A stretch of 64,000 bases of DNA from Mucilaginibacter sp. dw_454 (GTDB lineage Bacteria; Bacteroidota; Bacteroidia; Sphingobacteriales; Sphingobacteriaceae), in contig NZ_JAAVVB010000003.1 in NCBI RefSeq assembly GCF_018449775.1, positions 1 to 64,000 on the forward strand, read 5' to 3'. The position numbers and the translations under genes were made by a program. Below are positions 1-9,235 of this stretch, one piece after another. Within the stretch, counting starts at the first letter, position 1; each line of letters opens with the position of its first letter. The notes beneath the pieces are model-generated. The model was given only the letters and a program-made list of their open reading frames with translations. It was not told where the DNA came from and searched no databases.

Positions 1-2
1 AA

Positions 3-170
3 CGGTTTTTGCCTGCCGATAGGAGATCAATTTATATGGGAAACATGATAAATCGATCCCACTTTGTAGACTGTTTTCTACATACCTTACACCCTGCGGT
101 TGTATCAGAAAATAAAGGAGTTGAAGTTGAAAATGGTATAAGGTTTGTACCTATACTTATAACAAATTGA
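3..170 (+). CDS. C-terminal end of an unidentified protein (partial)
   Basis: An open frame runs in from the left edge and ends at TGA 168-170, giving about 55 residues. The other two forward frames close early (by bases 20 and 48). The peptide is mixed hydrophobic/polar and ends in a short hydrophobic stretch (RFVPILITN). I do not recognise the family and the N-terminus lies outside the window. It is called coding mainly because the frame stays open to the edge and the codons look typical of the neighbours. It could be chance. Confidence 0.4.
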   Translation, partial: RFLPADRRSIYMGNMINRSHFVDCFLHTLHPAVVSENKGVEVENGIRFVPILITN

Positions 171-198
171 TTATTTTTACTATTTATAGATTGGTATT

Positions 199-1005
199 AT
201 GAAAGTAACATCTAAACTTTTTTTTGCAACACTTATAGGTGCAGCATTGCTATATACTTCATGTAAAAAATCAGATGTAACTGCAGGAAAGAAAACTGTT
301 GACCAATCAATTGTCAGCGGTAAAATAGCGATGAGTTTATATAATGCTTTATATGGAAAACTAAGCGGCGGCCAGGGCATAAAAACAAATGGTGTTACCA
401 GGCTTACCACAATGGGTGTTAATCCAACATGCGGCGACGTTGTTGTAACGCCTACTAATTTAACTACCCATAGCGGGGATACCACTAGCACCTACATTGG
501 TAATTCTGTTTTTACTTACCAGTGCGATGGTTATTTTAACAACAGCGCCATATTAGATGCTTATACCCTGGCTGATACATTAGCTATTAATGAAACAGGT
601 TCGGGTTTTGCAAACTACTATCGTAACACCCAAAATTATGTAGTTAAAGCTCTTGACGCACAATATAGCCAGGTTAGCGTAGGCGGCAGCATTACCACCA
701 TGGCTCGCGCCTCAAAATTTACAAGCGGATCATCCGGCACCCCAATTGATTTTTATGAGTTGTCATGTCAATATACGCTTCATAATATTACAACTAACCG
801 CACCAGTAATACCGCCGAATTTGTAGCAGGAGCAGTTGATTTCAGCAGCCAGCAGGTTGATGATGTTAATGGCACCCCATTGGCGCTTGAAGGGTATATC
901 TTGTTTTTACCTGATCACATTTTAGAAGTTAATATCCGTGGCACGGCCGGAGATAAATTATATGACGTTGATACCTTAACCGGTAAAGTTACTACAGTTA
1001 GATAA
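199..1005 (+). CDS. Hypothetical lipoprotein, 268 aa
   Basis: The N-terminus (MKVTSKLF...LLYTSCKK) is a lipoprotein signal peptide with a lipobox-like YTSC, so Cys22 would be lipidated and the protein anchored in the outer membrane or periplasm. The mature part is rich in Thr, Ser, Asn and Gly, has no internal membrane segment, and looks like an all-beta secreted domain. I recognise no catalytic motif. It stands alone: the partial gene upstream ends 28 bases before it, and the AI-2E exporter downstream is convergent. The ATG start is fixed by the signal peptide. Confidence 0.75.
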   Translation: MKVTSKLFFATLIGAALLYTSCKKSDVTAGKKTVDQSIVSGKIAMSLYNALYGKLSGGQGIKTNGVTRLTTMGVNPTCGDVVVTPTNLTTHSGDTTSTYIGNSVFTYQCDGYFNNSAILDAYTLADTLAINETGSGFANYYRNTQNYVVKALDAQYSQVSVGGSITTMARASKFTSGSSGTPIDFYELSCQYTLHNITTNRTSNTAEFVAGAVDFSSQQVDDVNGTPLALEGYILFLPDHILEVNIRGTAGDKLYDVDTLTGKVTTVR

Positions 1006-1050
1006 TAATCAGCTTTGTATGTTTGAGTGACCAAAATACGGGAATTACGA

Positions 1051-2121
1051 CTATTTCAAAACACCTTTATCCAGTTCATTATCGTTGTTATGGGCTATTT
1101 TCTTCACATATAGCTCATCTATCAAAATAATCAGGATAGCCAATAGCGGTACGGCCAAAATAACCCCTAAAGCACCAGAAACTGAACCCATAATCAACTG
1201 GCTGATCAGCGTTAATGCCGGCGGTAGATTGATCATCTTTTTCTGGATGAGTGGTGTGATGATATTGGCAACTATCGTTTGTGAGGTAATATATATTATC
1301 GCCACCAAAATAGCCATATTGGTACTCACCGTAAAGGCCAGCAACACGCCGGGAATCATGGCTACCAGCGAACCTATACTTGGTACCATTTCCAGTAAAC
1401 CGGTTATCAGTGCCAATATTAAAGCTACCGGCATACCAACAATGGTTAGCGCTGTGCCAATTAAGATCGTCACAGATAACATTGAAAATAAGGTGCCCTT
1501 TAACCATCCTTTTAAGGATAGACTAATTCTATCCATAATATGCTTGCCCAGCGCTTTTTTGCTGCGCGGTACCAGCAGCATTATTCCATCTTTGTAAAGG
1601 GACGGATTGGTAGTAAAAAATATCCCCAGAAATATAATAATGTAAATATCACCCAAAACCCCAAAAGTGGTGCTGAAAAATCCGGACACTGTGCTCATCA
1701 GTTTCTGCGAATTGTCGCCCGAAAAACTGTCTAATGCTTTTTGCCCAAGCGACGTTTGCGACAGTTTAGCTCGCGCATTGTTAATCGTATGTGGTAAGGT
1801 ATTACTTAGCTCGGCTACCTGGGCCTGAATTTTGGTGCCCATAAACCACAGTAATGCCCCTACAATAATTACCGTGCTAACAATAGAAATAATCATGGCC
1901 GCCTTACGTTTCAGGTTGGTACGGCGCTGTATGGCGTCGCCTAATCCGTGAAAATAGGTTGCTATCAGTGATCCGGCCAATACCATCAGCAAAATATCAA
2001 AAGCAACTCTGATAACTAAAATCGTTACCACCAGCAAGGCTACAATCCCAACGGTTTGCCAAACCTTATTTATGTAACTTAACTCTTTCTCTTCTTCGGG
2101 ATGCTTTTTGCCTGTCGCCAT
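1051..2121 (-). CDS. AI-2E family transporter (membrane permease), 356 aa
   Basis: Polytopic inner-membrane protein of the PF01594 (AI-2E/YdiK/PerM-like) family. There is a hydrophobic hairpin near residues 20-60, a soluble amphipathic middle (about 90-150), then a run of membrane helices with the family-typical GLLEMVPSIGSLVAMIP segment and a long C-terminal helix pair. Family members export small molecules or sodium; the substrate cannot be told from sequence. The frame extends upstream to a TTG at 2139, but that overlaps a possible -7-like box, so ATG 2121 (MATGKKHPEEEKE) is preferred. It is convergent with the lipoprotein gene. Confidence 0.85.
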   Translation of the reverse strand: MATGKKHPEEEKELSYINKVWQTVGIVALLVVTILVIRVAFDILLMVLAGSLIATYFHGLGDAIQRRTNLKRKAAMIISIVSTVIIVGALLWFMGTKIQAQVAELSNTLPHTINNARAKLSQTSLGQKALDSFSGDNSQKLMSTVSGFFSTTFGVLGDIYIIIFLGIFFTTNPSLYKDGIMLLVPRSKKALGKHIMDRISLSLKGWLKGTLFSMLSVTILIGTALTIVGMPVALILALITGLLEMVPSIGSLVAMIPGVLLAFTVSTNMAILVAIIYITSQTIVANIITPLIQKKMINLPPALTLISQLIMGSVSGALGVILAVPLLAILIILIDELYVKKIAHNNDNELDKGVLK

Positions 2122-2210
2122 GATTTGATTTATGTACAAAGAAATACGGACAAAGCTCTTAAATGTTTTAAATCATAAAAGCGGGCGGTTAAATCAAGAA
2201 ATGTGGAGTA

Positions 2211-3788
2211 TTAATAAAGCTTGTACAGCGTCCAATGGTCGGTTTCGTAAGCCTTTTGCAGGGTCGAATAATTATTCCCCGTTTGAAACATAACCGGGCC
2301 ATAACGGGCATTTAAAATACTATAACCGGCCATGGTGTTTTTAGCATTGGCAATCAATATATAGCCCACATATTGTCCCGGTGTTTCAACTGCGCCCATG
2401 AAGTTATCCTGATAAGGCAGTAACATATTGCCTACATCGTTAGTAAATGCAACTATCGGATAAGCAATCGCGTCATCGGCCAAAACTTTTGAACCATCTG
2501 GCAGGCCATTGATATAATTGGCCATATCCTTATTTTCGTCCTGTTGGGTGTCTTCGGTTCTGTCTTTAAGAATAGTTACGAAGTTACGCTCATCGTCAAT
2601 CAGCGAGTTAGAGAGAAAGTAATACCCGGTGTAAAACTGCAGCAGAATAATAAAAGTAAGCACCACTTTAAATAAAAGCCTATGTTTTACCGGCTGCGCT
2701 TTAATAATAAAACATAAAACCGCTAGAACCAGGAATATGAGGTAATACTCTTGCACCAGGAACGCTTTATCATATTTAATATGCAAAAACTCTACAAATG
2801 CAAAAGGAGTCAGGAGTGTAAGAATTTGATAAGTACTGCGCCAAAACAGTGCTATGGCGAATAAAATCAACGGGCAAAACATAACCATGCGAGCTGATAA
2901 AAGCACAGATACTTCGGGCGATTTAAAGTCGGGATTAAGTGCTGCCGTTTCGTAGCTAAAACGTTCGGCAATTACATTCCAGGTTGCATAGGGGCTGCTT
3001 AAAAAATAATCGGCATCATTGGCGTTGGTCAAATTAAGCAGTTTATAGCAAATGATGGATGCTATAGGCAGTATGAACAGAATCACATACAAAGCAAATG
3101 TTTTATTGATGAGCTTGCGGCGTAATGACGGGCTGTTAAAGCTCTGGGTCATCCTAAACAATGATTCTTTTTCTGCCAGGTTTAATGATTGCAAGGCTAT
3201 AGAGAATATCAGCGGGATGAAGAATAACGTGAGCCAGATAAATTTATAATCGCAAAACAACAATAACACTAAGCAGATACTGGCTATGGAGATATGGAAG
3301 GTTGTATTAGATGTATAAAACTTAAATATGTTCAGGAAAAACATATAGAAGAAAATCAGTGCCATATAAATAGCCTTGCCCGAGCATGCGGTATATAATA
3401 TGCCCGGATGAAACAGGAACATAATAATGAGCAGGAAAAGATAATAATCGTCGTCGGTTTTCTTAACGAGTGTGCTGGCCATAAGATAAAACAACACCGC
3501 TGTACCCAGGGCCGATGCAATAACAGGCGCAAGCAATGAACTGATAACTGTAAACGGAAAGGTAGCAAAGAATGGCAGTGCAGGAGCCGTTAAACCAATT
3601 ACTTTTAATTTATAACCTGTACCCTCAAAAATAATACGGACTTTTTCAATATAGAACAGTGTTTCCTGATTGAAATAGCCCAGGTTGTTTATATAAATAC
3701 CGCATACCAGGTAGTATATCGCTATTAGTATAGTGATAAATAGGAGGGTTTGGCGCCGGGTTATATTTATTTTAAACTTCCAATTCAT
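2211..3788 (-). CDS. Polytopic membrane protein of a polysaccharide locus, 525 aa
   Basis: About ten or eleven hydrophobic helices run from residue 15 to about 410, followed by a soluble C-terminal region of roughly 100 residues. The first extracytoplasmic loop carries an acidic pair (NQETLFYIEK), where GT-C glycosyltransferases keep an acidic catalytic residue. A GT-C/ArnT-like fold is therefore possible, but this is inference and I see no diagnostic motif. The start codon overlaps the stop of the GT2 synthase by one base (TAATG), so the two are translationally coupled. It probably modifies or helps export the polymer made by the neighbour. Confidence 0.7.
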   Translation of the reverse strand: MNWKFKINITRRQTLLFITILIAIYYLVCGIYINNLGYFNQETLFYIEKVRIIFEGTGYKLKVIGLTAPALPFFATFPFTVISSLLAPVIASALGTAVLFYLMASTLVKKTDDDYYLFLLIIMFLFHPGILYTACSGKAIYMALIFFYMFFLNIFKFYTSNTTFHISIASICLVLLLFCDYKFIWLTLFFIPLIFSIALQSLNLAEKESLFRMTQSFNSPSLRRKLINKTFALYVILFILPIASIICYKLLNLTNANDADYFLSSPYATWNVIAERFSYETAALNPDFKSPEVSVLLSARMVMFCPLILFAIALFWRSTYQILTLLTPFAFVEFLHIKYDKAFLVQEYYLIFLVLAVLCFIIKAQPVKHRLLFKVVLTFIILLQFYTGYYFLSNSLIDDERNFVTILKDRTEDTQQDENKDMANYINGLPDGSKVLADDAIAYPIVAFTNDVGNMLLPYQDNFMGAVETPGQYVGYILIANAKNTMAGYSILNARYGPVMFQTGNNYSTLQKAYETDHWTLYKLY

Positions 3789-5632
3789 TATTCGACAGGA
3801 GCGGCTTGGTTATTAACTTTACTTAAACCGTGATTGGTTTTTTCCCAATAAAATGGTTTTACTACCAACTGATACAAACCTTTGTAAGCCGCCCATGAGT
3901 GCAGTAGCCAATAAACCGGGTTGGCAATGGCAAATAATATGAGCTCATAATACCGGCGTTTAAACACCGCCATCATGTTTACATAGATCATCAATATATT
4001 ACCCACCATTAAATTAATAATAGACATGAACAGTACCCAGTCTGGGAAAAATGAGCGGATAGATGTTAAATCGAATACCAGGTAGCAAAGAAAAATTCCT
4101 AACAATAACGGATATACCAGGAAGGTGACAGGCGTTGCCCCAATAAAGAAGTTAAAGCCCAGGAAGCCCTTCCATCCAATTTTTTTCCAGAGTTTTACGG
4201 GATTACGCATGTGTACCAGGTGAGTTTGCATATAGCCCTTGATCCAGCGCGAACGTTGACGCACCCAATTAAACATCTCGTTATTAGCCTCCTCGTAAGT
4301 AGTTGAGTTGATGATAGCCACTTTGTAGCCTTTTGCATAGGCACGTACGCCTAAGTCGGCATCTTCCGTTACATTGAAAGGATCCCAGCCACCCAGTTCA
4401 ATCAAAAACTCAAATTTAAAGTGGTTGCTGGTACCCCCTAATGGTATCGGGATATCAAAGGTATCCAGGCCAGGCAGCATATAGTCAAACCAATAAGAAT
4501 ATTCCAGCGTAAACATGCGGGTAAGAAAATTCTCGCTGCGGTTAAAGTAATTTAATGCGCACTGTATGCAAACGTAATTATTGGGCAGTTTACCAAACAG
4601 GCTAACGCACTTTTTTAACTGGTCTGTATCAGGCACATCCTCGGCATCATAAATAGTCAGAAACTCGCCGCGCGAAAAATGCAAGCCGTAATTACAAGCT
4701 TTCGGCTTGGTTTTAGGCATGTGGAACGGCACCACAATTACCTCGAACACTGCAGGAAAATCCAGGTTGCGTACGGCGTTAAGGGTTTTGTCGTCATCCT
4801 CTTCGATCAGTAGCTTGATATCCAGTTTTTCGCGGGGGTAATCCAGGCTTTGCAGGTTCCAGATCAACTTCTTGATTAGTTTATCTTCTTTATAAACCGG
4901 TAAATGGATGGTATAAATGGGTAAGTCATCATCCTTAACCTGCCTTACTTCTTCGCGGGTGACAGCCTGGTGCAATTCAAATCTCGACCCAACTAAAGCG
5001 AGGAAGAGTTTAAATATAATAGACACCAGGAAAAACGAACTTAGTAGTACATTGATAATAATTGTTGTATTTACAAAGCTCAGCATTAGCCCCATCACAA
5101 CCAAAGCAAACATGCCGAAGGTGAATATGAGTTGTGGCGTAGTAAAGGTTGTTAATGCAGAACTTTCGGGGTCGCGGTTTAGCAATTCAAACACGGCCGA
5201 CTTAACATATTTTTGGCCCAGCAACACATGGCTAAGCCAGGTAATGTCCAGGTCGGATGCTAATATAATTTCAGGCTCCAGGTCATAGGTAAACCTAATG
5301 TAGTCAATAAATAGCTCGTCACTGGGATTTGCCATCAGCGTTACTACCTTATTGTTTTCTATACGCAAGGGCAGCGCCAAATGGGCATCGGCAAATTTCA
5401 GTTCGGTTTTTGCCAACACATCAAGGTCATAATCTTCCTCGCGTATTTGCTTAAACACCATGCCCGCATTGCTTAATGAGCGCTCATAATTTTTGCGGCT
5501 CAGGTAACCAAAGTTGAGCAGTATCTTTATAAATGAAAGTCCTGATCGTTCAGAAAAATTGCTGATCTTATCCTGATCGGCTTCTGTTAAAAAGCCGTCC
5601 TTTATCAAAATCTCAGGAATAGTCATCTGCAT
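3788..5632 (-). CDS. Processive GT2 glycosyltransferase with N-terminal MshEN-like domain, 614 aa
   Basis: Residues about 1-150 resemble the MshEN/T2SSE N-terminal domain: two repeats of a helix pair with GFLTEAD and GYLSRKN turns, then a small alpha/beta part. Two membrane helices follow (about 165-215). Next comes a GT2 domain with acidic motifs EEDDD, DAED and TEDAD and the processive-synthase signature QRSRW, then several C-terminal helices. Family knowledge: QxxRW enzymes such as BcsA and NfrB polymerise a sugar and push it through their own membrane channel. In NfrB an MshEN domain senses c-di-GMP but sits C-terminally. The RLG residues of the usual c-di-GMP motif are not evident here. 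The adjacent BcsB-like and GH5 genes suggest a beta-glucan-like polymer. Confidence 0.85.
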   Translation of the reverse strand: MQMTIPEILIKDGFLTEADQDKISNFSERSGLSFIKILLNFGYLSRKNYERSLSNAGMVFKQIREEDYDLDVLAKTELKFADAHLALPLRIENNKVVTLMANPSDELFIDYIRFTYDLEPEIILASDLDITWLSHVLLGQKYVKSAVFELLNRDPESSALTTFTTPQLIFTFGMFALVVMGLMLSFVNTTIIINVLLSSFFLVSIIFKLFLALVGSRFELHQAVTREEVRQVKDDDLPIYTIHLPVYKEDKLIKKLIWNLQSLDYPREKLDIKLLIEEDDDKTLNAVRNLDFPAVFEVIVVPFHMPKTKPKACNYGLHFSRGEFLTIYDAEDVPDTDQLKKCVSLFGKLPNNYVCIQCALNYFNRSENFLTRMFTLEYSYWFDYMLPGLDTFDIPIPLGGTSNHFKFEFLIELGGWDPFNVTEDADLGVRAYAKGYKVAIINSTTYEEANNEMFNWVRQRSRWIKGYMQTHLVHMRNPVKLWKKIGWKGFLGFNFFIGATPVTFLVYPLLLGIFLCYLVFDLTSIRSFFPDWVLFMSIINLMVGNILMIYVNMMAVFKRRYYELILFAIANPVYWLLHSWAAYKGLYQLVVKPFYWEKTNHGLSKVNNQAAPVE

Positions 5633-5732
5633 TATTTATAAATAAAGTGTTAAACAGCTAAACAACCTATGCAATACAATCGCTTTTAATATTGATCAGC
5701 GCCAATACATAGCATATTGTTGTTACAACAAA

Positions 5733-7814
5733 TTACTCACTAAATATATCTGTTGATTTTTGAACCTTGGCGCGTATGTACAAGAACGATAGTAATATCA
5801 ATACTAACATACCTAACAGTATATACAGGTTGTAGCTCTCCCAGAAACGGGTAAGCACGCTCTTGGTATCGATATACTCCAGGTTCTCGCTTGATTTGCT
5901 GATGTTAAATAGATACTTGTTATTATTTACGTCTGATATGGCCACATTACTTGATAGTGTAGACAACTGTTCTGTAATAGAGCGCGATGCCGCTGTAAAT
6001 GAATTTGCTATGTTTTTACCGGTACCGGTAAGCACTAATACCGCGTTATTGCTTCGCCCGTAAAATATCTGCGCTAAGCCGTTAGATACCGAGTCTGATA
6101 GTGAGTAAACTACCTTATTATTCTCATTATTGTATAAACGGAACCGGTGGTTAAACTTGATAGGCGCATCAGGGAAATCGTCCATCAATGGGTCATCATG
6201 CGATAATAGTGCGATGATGTTATTTTTCTTCAATTCGTTTTTATCGATGTTATCAGAATACTCAAACTCAGGGAAGTTATTGGCATTGATATTATTGTTC
6301 AACTCGTAAATAATCTCGCCCATTGCGGCAGCTGCATATGGTGCATATTTTTTAGTTGCCACAATGCGTGTAGTACCAGAGTTAAATGCTTCAGGATACT
6401 GGTAGAAGCTCAAGTCGCTGGTGATGAACGGGTTTTTAGATTCAAGGTATGATTTGTCCACATCAACCTCGGCAAAAAAGCCATTAAAGCTGGCATTACA
6501 GTTACCACCACTGGTGTAAAACCTAAATTCGGTTTCCAGCGTGTTGTATTTATGGTGCTGGTAACGATTAATGGTTACTGATGTATTTAATTTACCGGAT
6601 GCATCTAGTTTTTCTGAACTGATAAGCATGCCGTTAAGGTAAATGTTTATATAACCACGGTCGCCTTGCGCAAGGCTGCTATAGTTGGCAATAACACGGA
6701 TCTCCACCTCTTTAGGTGTAAAGCTAAAGTCGGAGTTTTTAAAGTTGAAAACACTTTTTAAGTTACCAATACCCGACATAAAGTTGGTTGTACCGCCAAT
6801 TTGACGGAATGATAATTTAGAGCGGTTTTCGTCAACAGTCTTAAAGAATTTATTCTCCGCATTATTAATTAACAGGTAATCGCCAAAGGTTGAGTTCAGG
6901 ATATTCATGTTACCCAGGGCGGTGATGGTCTTTTCGTAACCAATATCATCGCCACCGCTGACATATAATATTTCTGACGGTGCGTTAGTTTCTTCTAATG
7001 ATTTTACGGTTAACAGCTTACCTTTTACAGTGATTAAACGCGTCAAGGTATCAACACTTTTAACTACTGATTTATTGAGGTAGAATAAACCTTCACCTTT
7101 TTGCGGCAGCACTTTAAGCGTGGCTCTTCTTTCGGCACTCAAACTTGACAAGTTACCGCATACCACATAATTTTTAACGCTGTCTGGCAGGGTACCTTCC
7201 TGGTATACTGCAATATCTTTAACGTCAGATTTTTTTAACCTTGAATACGCCCAGGCCACCGCTTTCAAATCATGCAGTGTTGGATTTTTAGGATAAACAA
7301 TGGCCTTCATGGTTTCAAAACAGTTGCCAATGTTTACGTTGTTAAAAAAGTTAGCTGTACTTTTAACCAGCGACAGATAGGAATAGCCTTTAACCTTCAT
7401 CCACATGGCCGGATTGTCAAGGTCTTTACATTTCTCGTCAGTAACGGTACATAATGTTTTAACCTGTATTTTTAGAAACTTGTCTGACGACATATCCAGG
7501 CGACTCAGGTTCAATGATACCTCCATGATGGAGTCTTGAGTAAGTCGGCTGCTAAATGCAGGCCTGTCGTTAATAATAACGTTGACGTAAGACAAATTTT
7601 TAATCAGCGCTTGCGACGGCTGAATAAACAACACCAGTTTACTTCCGCTTAACTCTATGCTCGGGTCTATTTTTAAATAGTAGGCGCTGCTACCAATCAT
7701 GCCTATAATTGCATCATCGTCATGCCCCATAGCACGAAACGACAGGATTTTTTGAGCAAAGCTTGCAGTACTTAATAAAAAGAAAAGGGCCAGTGAGGTT
7801 AAAAATTTATTCAT
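5733..7814 (-). CDS. BcsB-like exopolysaccharide synthase subunit, 693 aa
   Basis: Signal peptide at residues 1-20 (MNKFLTSLALFFLLSTASFA), a long periplasmic beta-rich region, and a single C-terminal membrane helix (about 665-685) followed by a short basic cytoplasmic tail. This matches the topology of cellulose synthase subunit BcsB, as do the repeated carbohydrate-binding-like segments (INIYLNGMLISSEKL; VIINDRPAFSS). BcsB docks on BcsA through its tail helix and guides the nascent polymer across the periplasm. The gene lies 11 bases after the histidine kinase and 100 bases before the GT2 synthase, in the same direction. Overall similarity to true BcsB looks low, so a related polymer is as likely as cellulose. 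Confidence 0.75.
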   Translation of the reverse strand: MNKFLTSLALFFLLSTASFAQKILSFRAMGHDDDAIIGMIGSSAYYLKIDPSIELSGSKLVLFIQPSQALIKNLSYVNVIINDRPAFSSRLTQDSIMEVSLNLSRLDMSSDKFLKIQVKTLCTVTDEKCKDLDNPAMWMKVKGYSYLSLVKSTANFFNNVNIGNCFETMKAIVYPKNPTLHDLKAVAWAYSRLKKSDVKDIAVYQEGTLPDSVKNYVVCGNLSSLSAERRATLKVLPQKGEGLFYLNKSVVKSVDTLTRLITVKGKLLTVKSLEETNAPSEILYVSGGDDIGYEKTITALGNMNILNSTFGDYLLINNAENKFFKTVDENRSKLSFRQIGGTTNFMSGIGNLKSVFNFKNSDFSFTPKEVEIRVIANYSSLAQGDRGYINIYLNGMLISSEKLDASGKLNTSVTINRYQHHKYNTLETEFRFYTSGGNCNASFNGFFAEVDVDKSYLESKNPFITSDLSFYQYPEAFNSGTTRIVATKKYAPYAAAAMGEIIYELNNNINANNFPEFEYSDNIDKNELKKNNIIALLSHDDPLMDDFPDAPIKFNHRFRLYNNENNKVVYSLSDSVSNGLAQIFYGRSNNAVLVLTGTGKNIANSFTAASRSITEQLSTLSSNVAISDVNNNKYLFNISKSSENLEYIDTKSVLTRFWESYNLYILLGMLVLILLSFLYIRAKVQKSTDIFSE

Positions 7815-7825
7815 TGGGTGCTGTA

Positions 7826-9172
7826 TTAGTTAATTACGTAAAATTCAACTCTAAAATAGTTGCCATTATCATCGCTACGGTAAAATAGCTCGCCTTTCAT
7901 TTCCTGGGTTATCAATTTAGCTATTGACAGGCCAAGACCCAGGCGGCTTTCCTGGCTGGTGTTCGCTTCGTTTAATGTTTTTAACTTATTAAACATCATA
8001 TCAAGTTCTTCCTGGCCAATGGCTATACCTTCGTCAATAATCTCAAAAACAAATTTTTGGCGTTGCAGGCTGGTAACTACCCGTATATTATTATTGGTTT
8101 GCGAAAATTTAATAGCGTTTGATAAAAGGTTCTGGAAAATTTGCCCGGCAAATACCTTATCCAGCTTTACGTTTAAAGGCAGCTTTAAAATATTATCAAT
8201 CAAATGAATATTTTTCATCTGGGCGGTTTCCATTAATCCTCTGAAGATGCGTCTAACTTCTACGTTAACGTCAAATATCTCCATATTAAATTTCATATCC
8301 GGCGACTCGATCTCTTTTACATCCATCAACTTGGCCAGCATATATTGCATTTTGTCGGCGGCCTCGGTAATGTAATCTGTAAACTCCTTTTGATCGGCGC
8401 TTAAACGATATTCTTCCTCTTTGATCATGTTATTACTCATGATGATAGAGCCAATCAGGTTTTTCAGATCGTGACCTGCTATATTGATAAAACTGTTTTT
8501 TTGTTCGTCCATTTTTAGCAGACGCTCATACTGCATATCAATGATGGTGTTTTTTTCAACGATGTCGCGGTTCTGGTTTTTTAGCTGCTCGTTTGATTTT
8601 TCAATTAACAACTGCTGTCGTGCTTCACGCTCCATGACTTTAAAGCGAGCGCTTGGGATCAAACAAGAAATAGCCGCAACAATAAAGAAAAACTGCCCGC
8701 CGTTGCTTACAAATAAGTCGACGGTATAATCGCTAAATGCATTGAAAAATACGGTAAGCAATATTAATGCTACCAATGACTGAATTATAGAGTGTATCGG
8801 TTCCCAAAATACCTGGATATTAAAAAATAGGATAAGGGCCGAATAAACCAGGAAGTAAACATTTAATTGCTGTATATTAACCAGCGTACATAACAATGCC
8901 GAGGTACACGACAGCGATAAGAAAGTTATATGTAATAATATGCGATAATTATACTTCTTGGTTTTGAAGAAGGTATATAAAGCGTAAATTACGATATCGG
9001 TTATAATACGTACAATTAAAAACTGTACCCATATACCCGGATTATAAATTACATCAATAATAGTGATGAGCGGGTATAAGAAAAGTATAGTCCAGACAAT
9101 GTTATTGGTTTGGTACCACGCTTTTTTTAAAACTTCTTTTGAAAATTCTTCTTTAGTAATTTGAACAAACAT
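7826..9172 (-). CDS. Membrane-bound sensor histidine kinase, 448 aa
   Basis: About six hydrophobic helices (25-175) form an integral membrane sensor with no large periplasmic domain. A coiled coil (180-225), an H box with candidate phospho-acceptor His234 (NIAGHDLKN) and an HATPase domain follow: N box QNLLSNAIKFS, G1-like DEGIAIG, G2 LGLGLSIAK. The G1 box has Ala where the second Gly of DxGxG is usual, but it may still bind ATP. No response regulator is adjacent. It is the first gene of the BcsB-like/GT2 cluster, so it probably controls that polysaccharide, directly or through a regulator elsewhere. Confidence 0.88.
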   Translation of the reverse strand: MFVQITKEEFSKEVLKKAWYQTNNIVWTILFLYPLITIIDVIYNPGIWVQFLIVRIITDIVIYALYTFFKTKKYNYRILLHITFLSLSCTSALLCTLVNIQQLNVYFLVYSALILFFNIQVFWEPIHSIIQSLVALILLTVFFNAFSDYTVDLFVSNGGQFFFIVAAISCLIPSARFKVMEREARQQLLIEKSNEQLKNQNRDIVEKNTIIDMQYERLLKMDEQKNSFINIAGHDLKNLIGSIIMSNNMIKEEEYRLSADQKEFTDYITEAADKMQYMLAKLMDVKEIESPDMKFNMEIFDVNVEVRRIFRGLMETAQMKNIHLIDNILKLPLNVKLDKVFAGQIFQNLLSNAIKFSQTNNNIRVVTSLQRQKFVFEIIDEGIAIGQEELDMMFNKLKTLNEANTSQESRLGLGLSIAKLITQEMKGELFYRSDDNGNYFRVEFYVIN

Positions 9173-9235
9173 TATAAGTTTCTGAAATTAGGTAAAGATC
9201 GGACTGATTGTGCTAATAAACCTATAGTTAAACAG

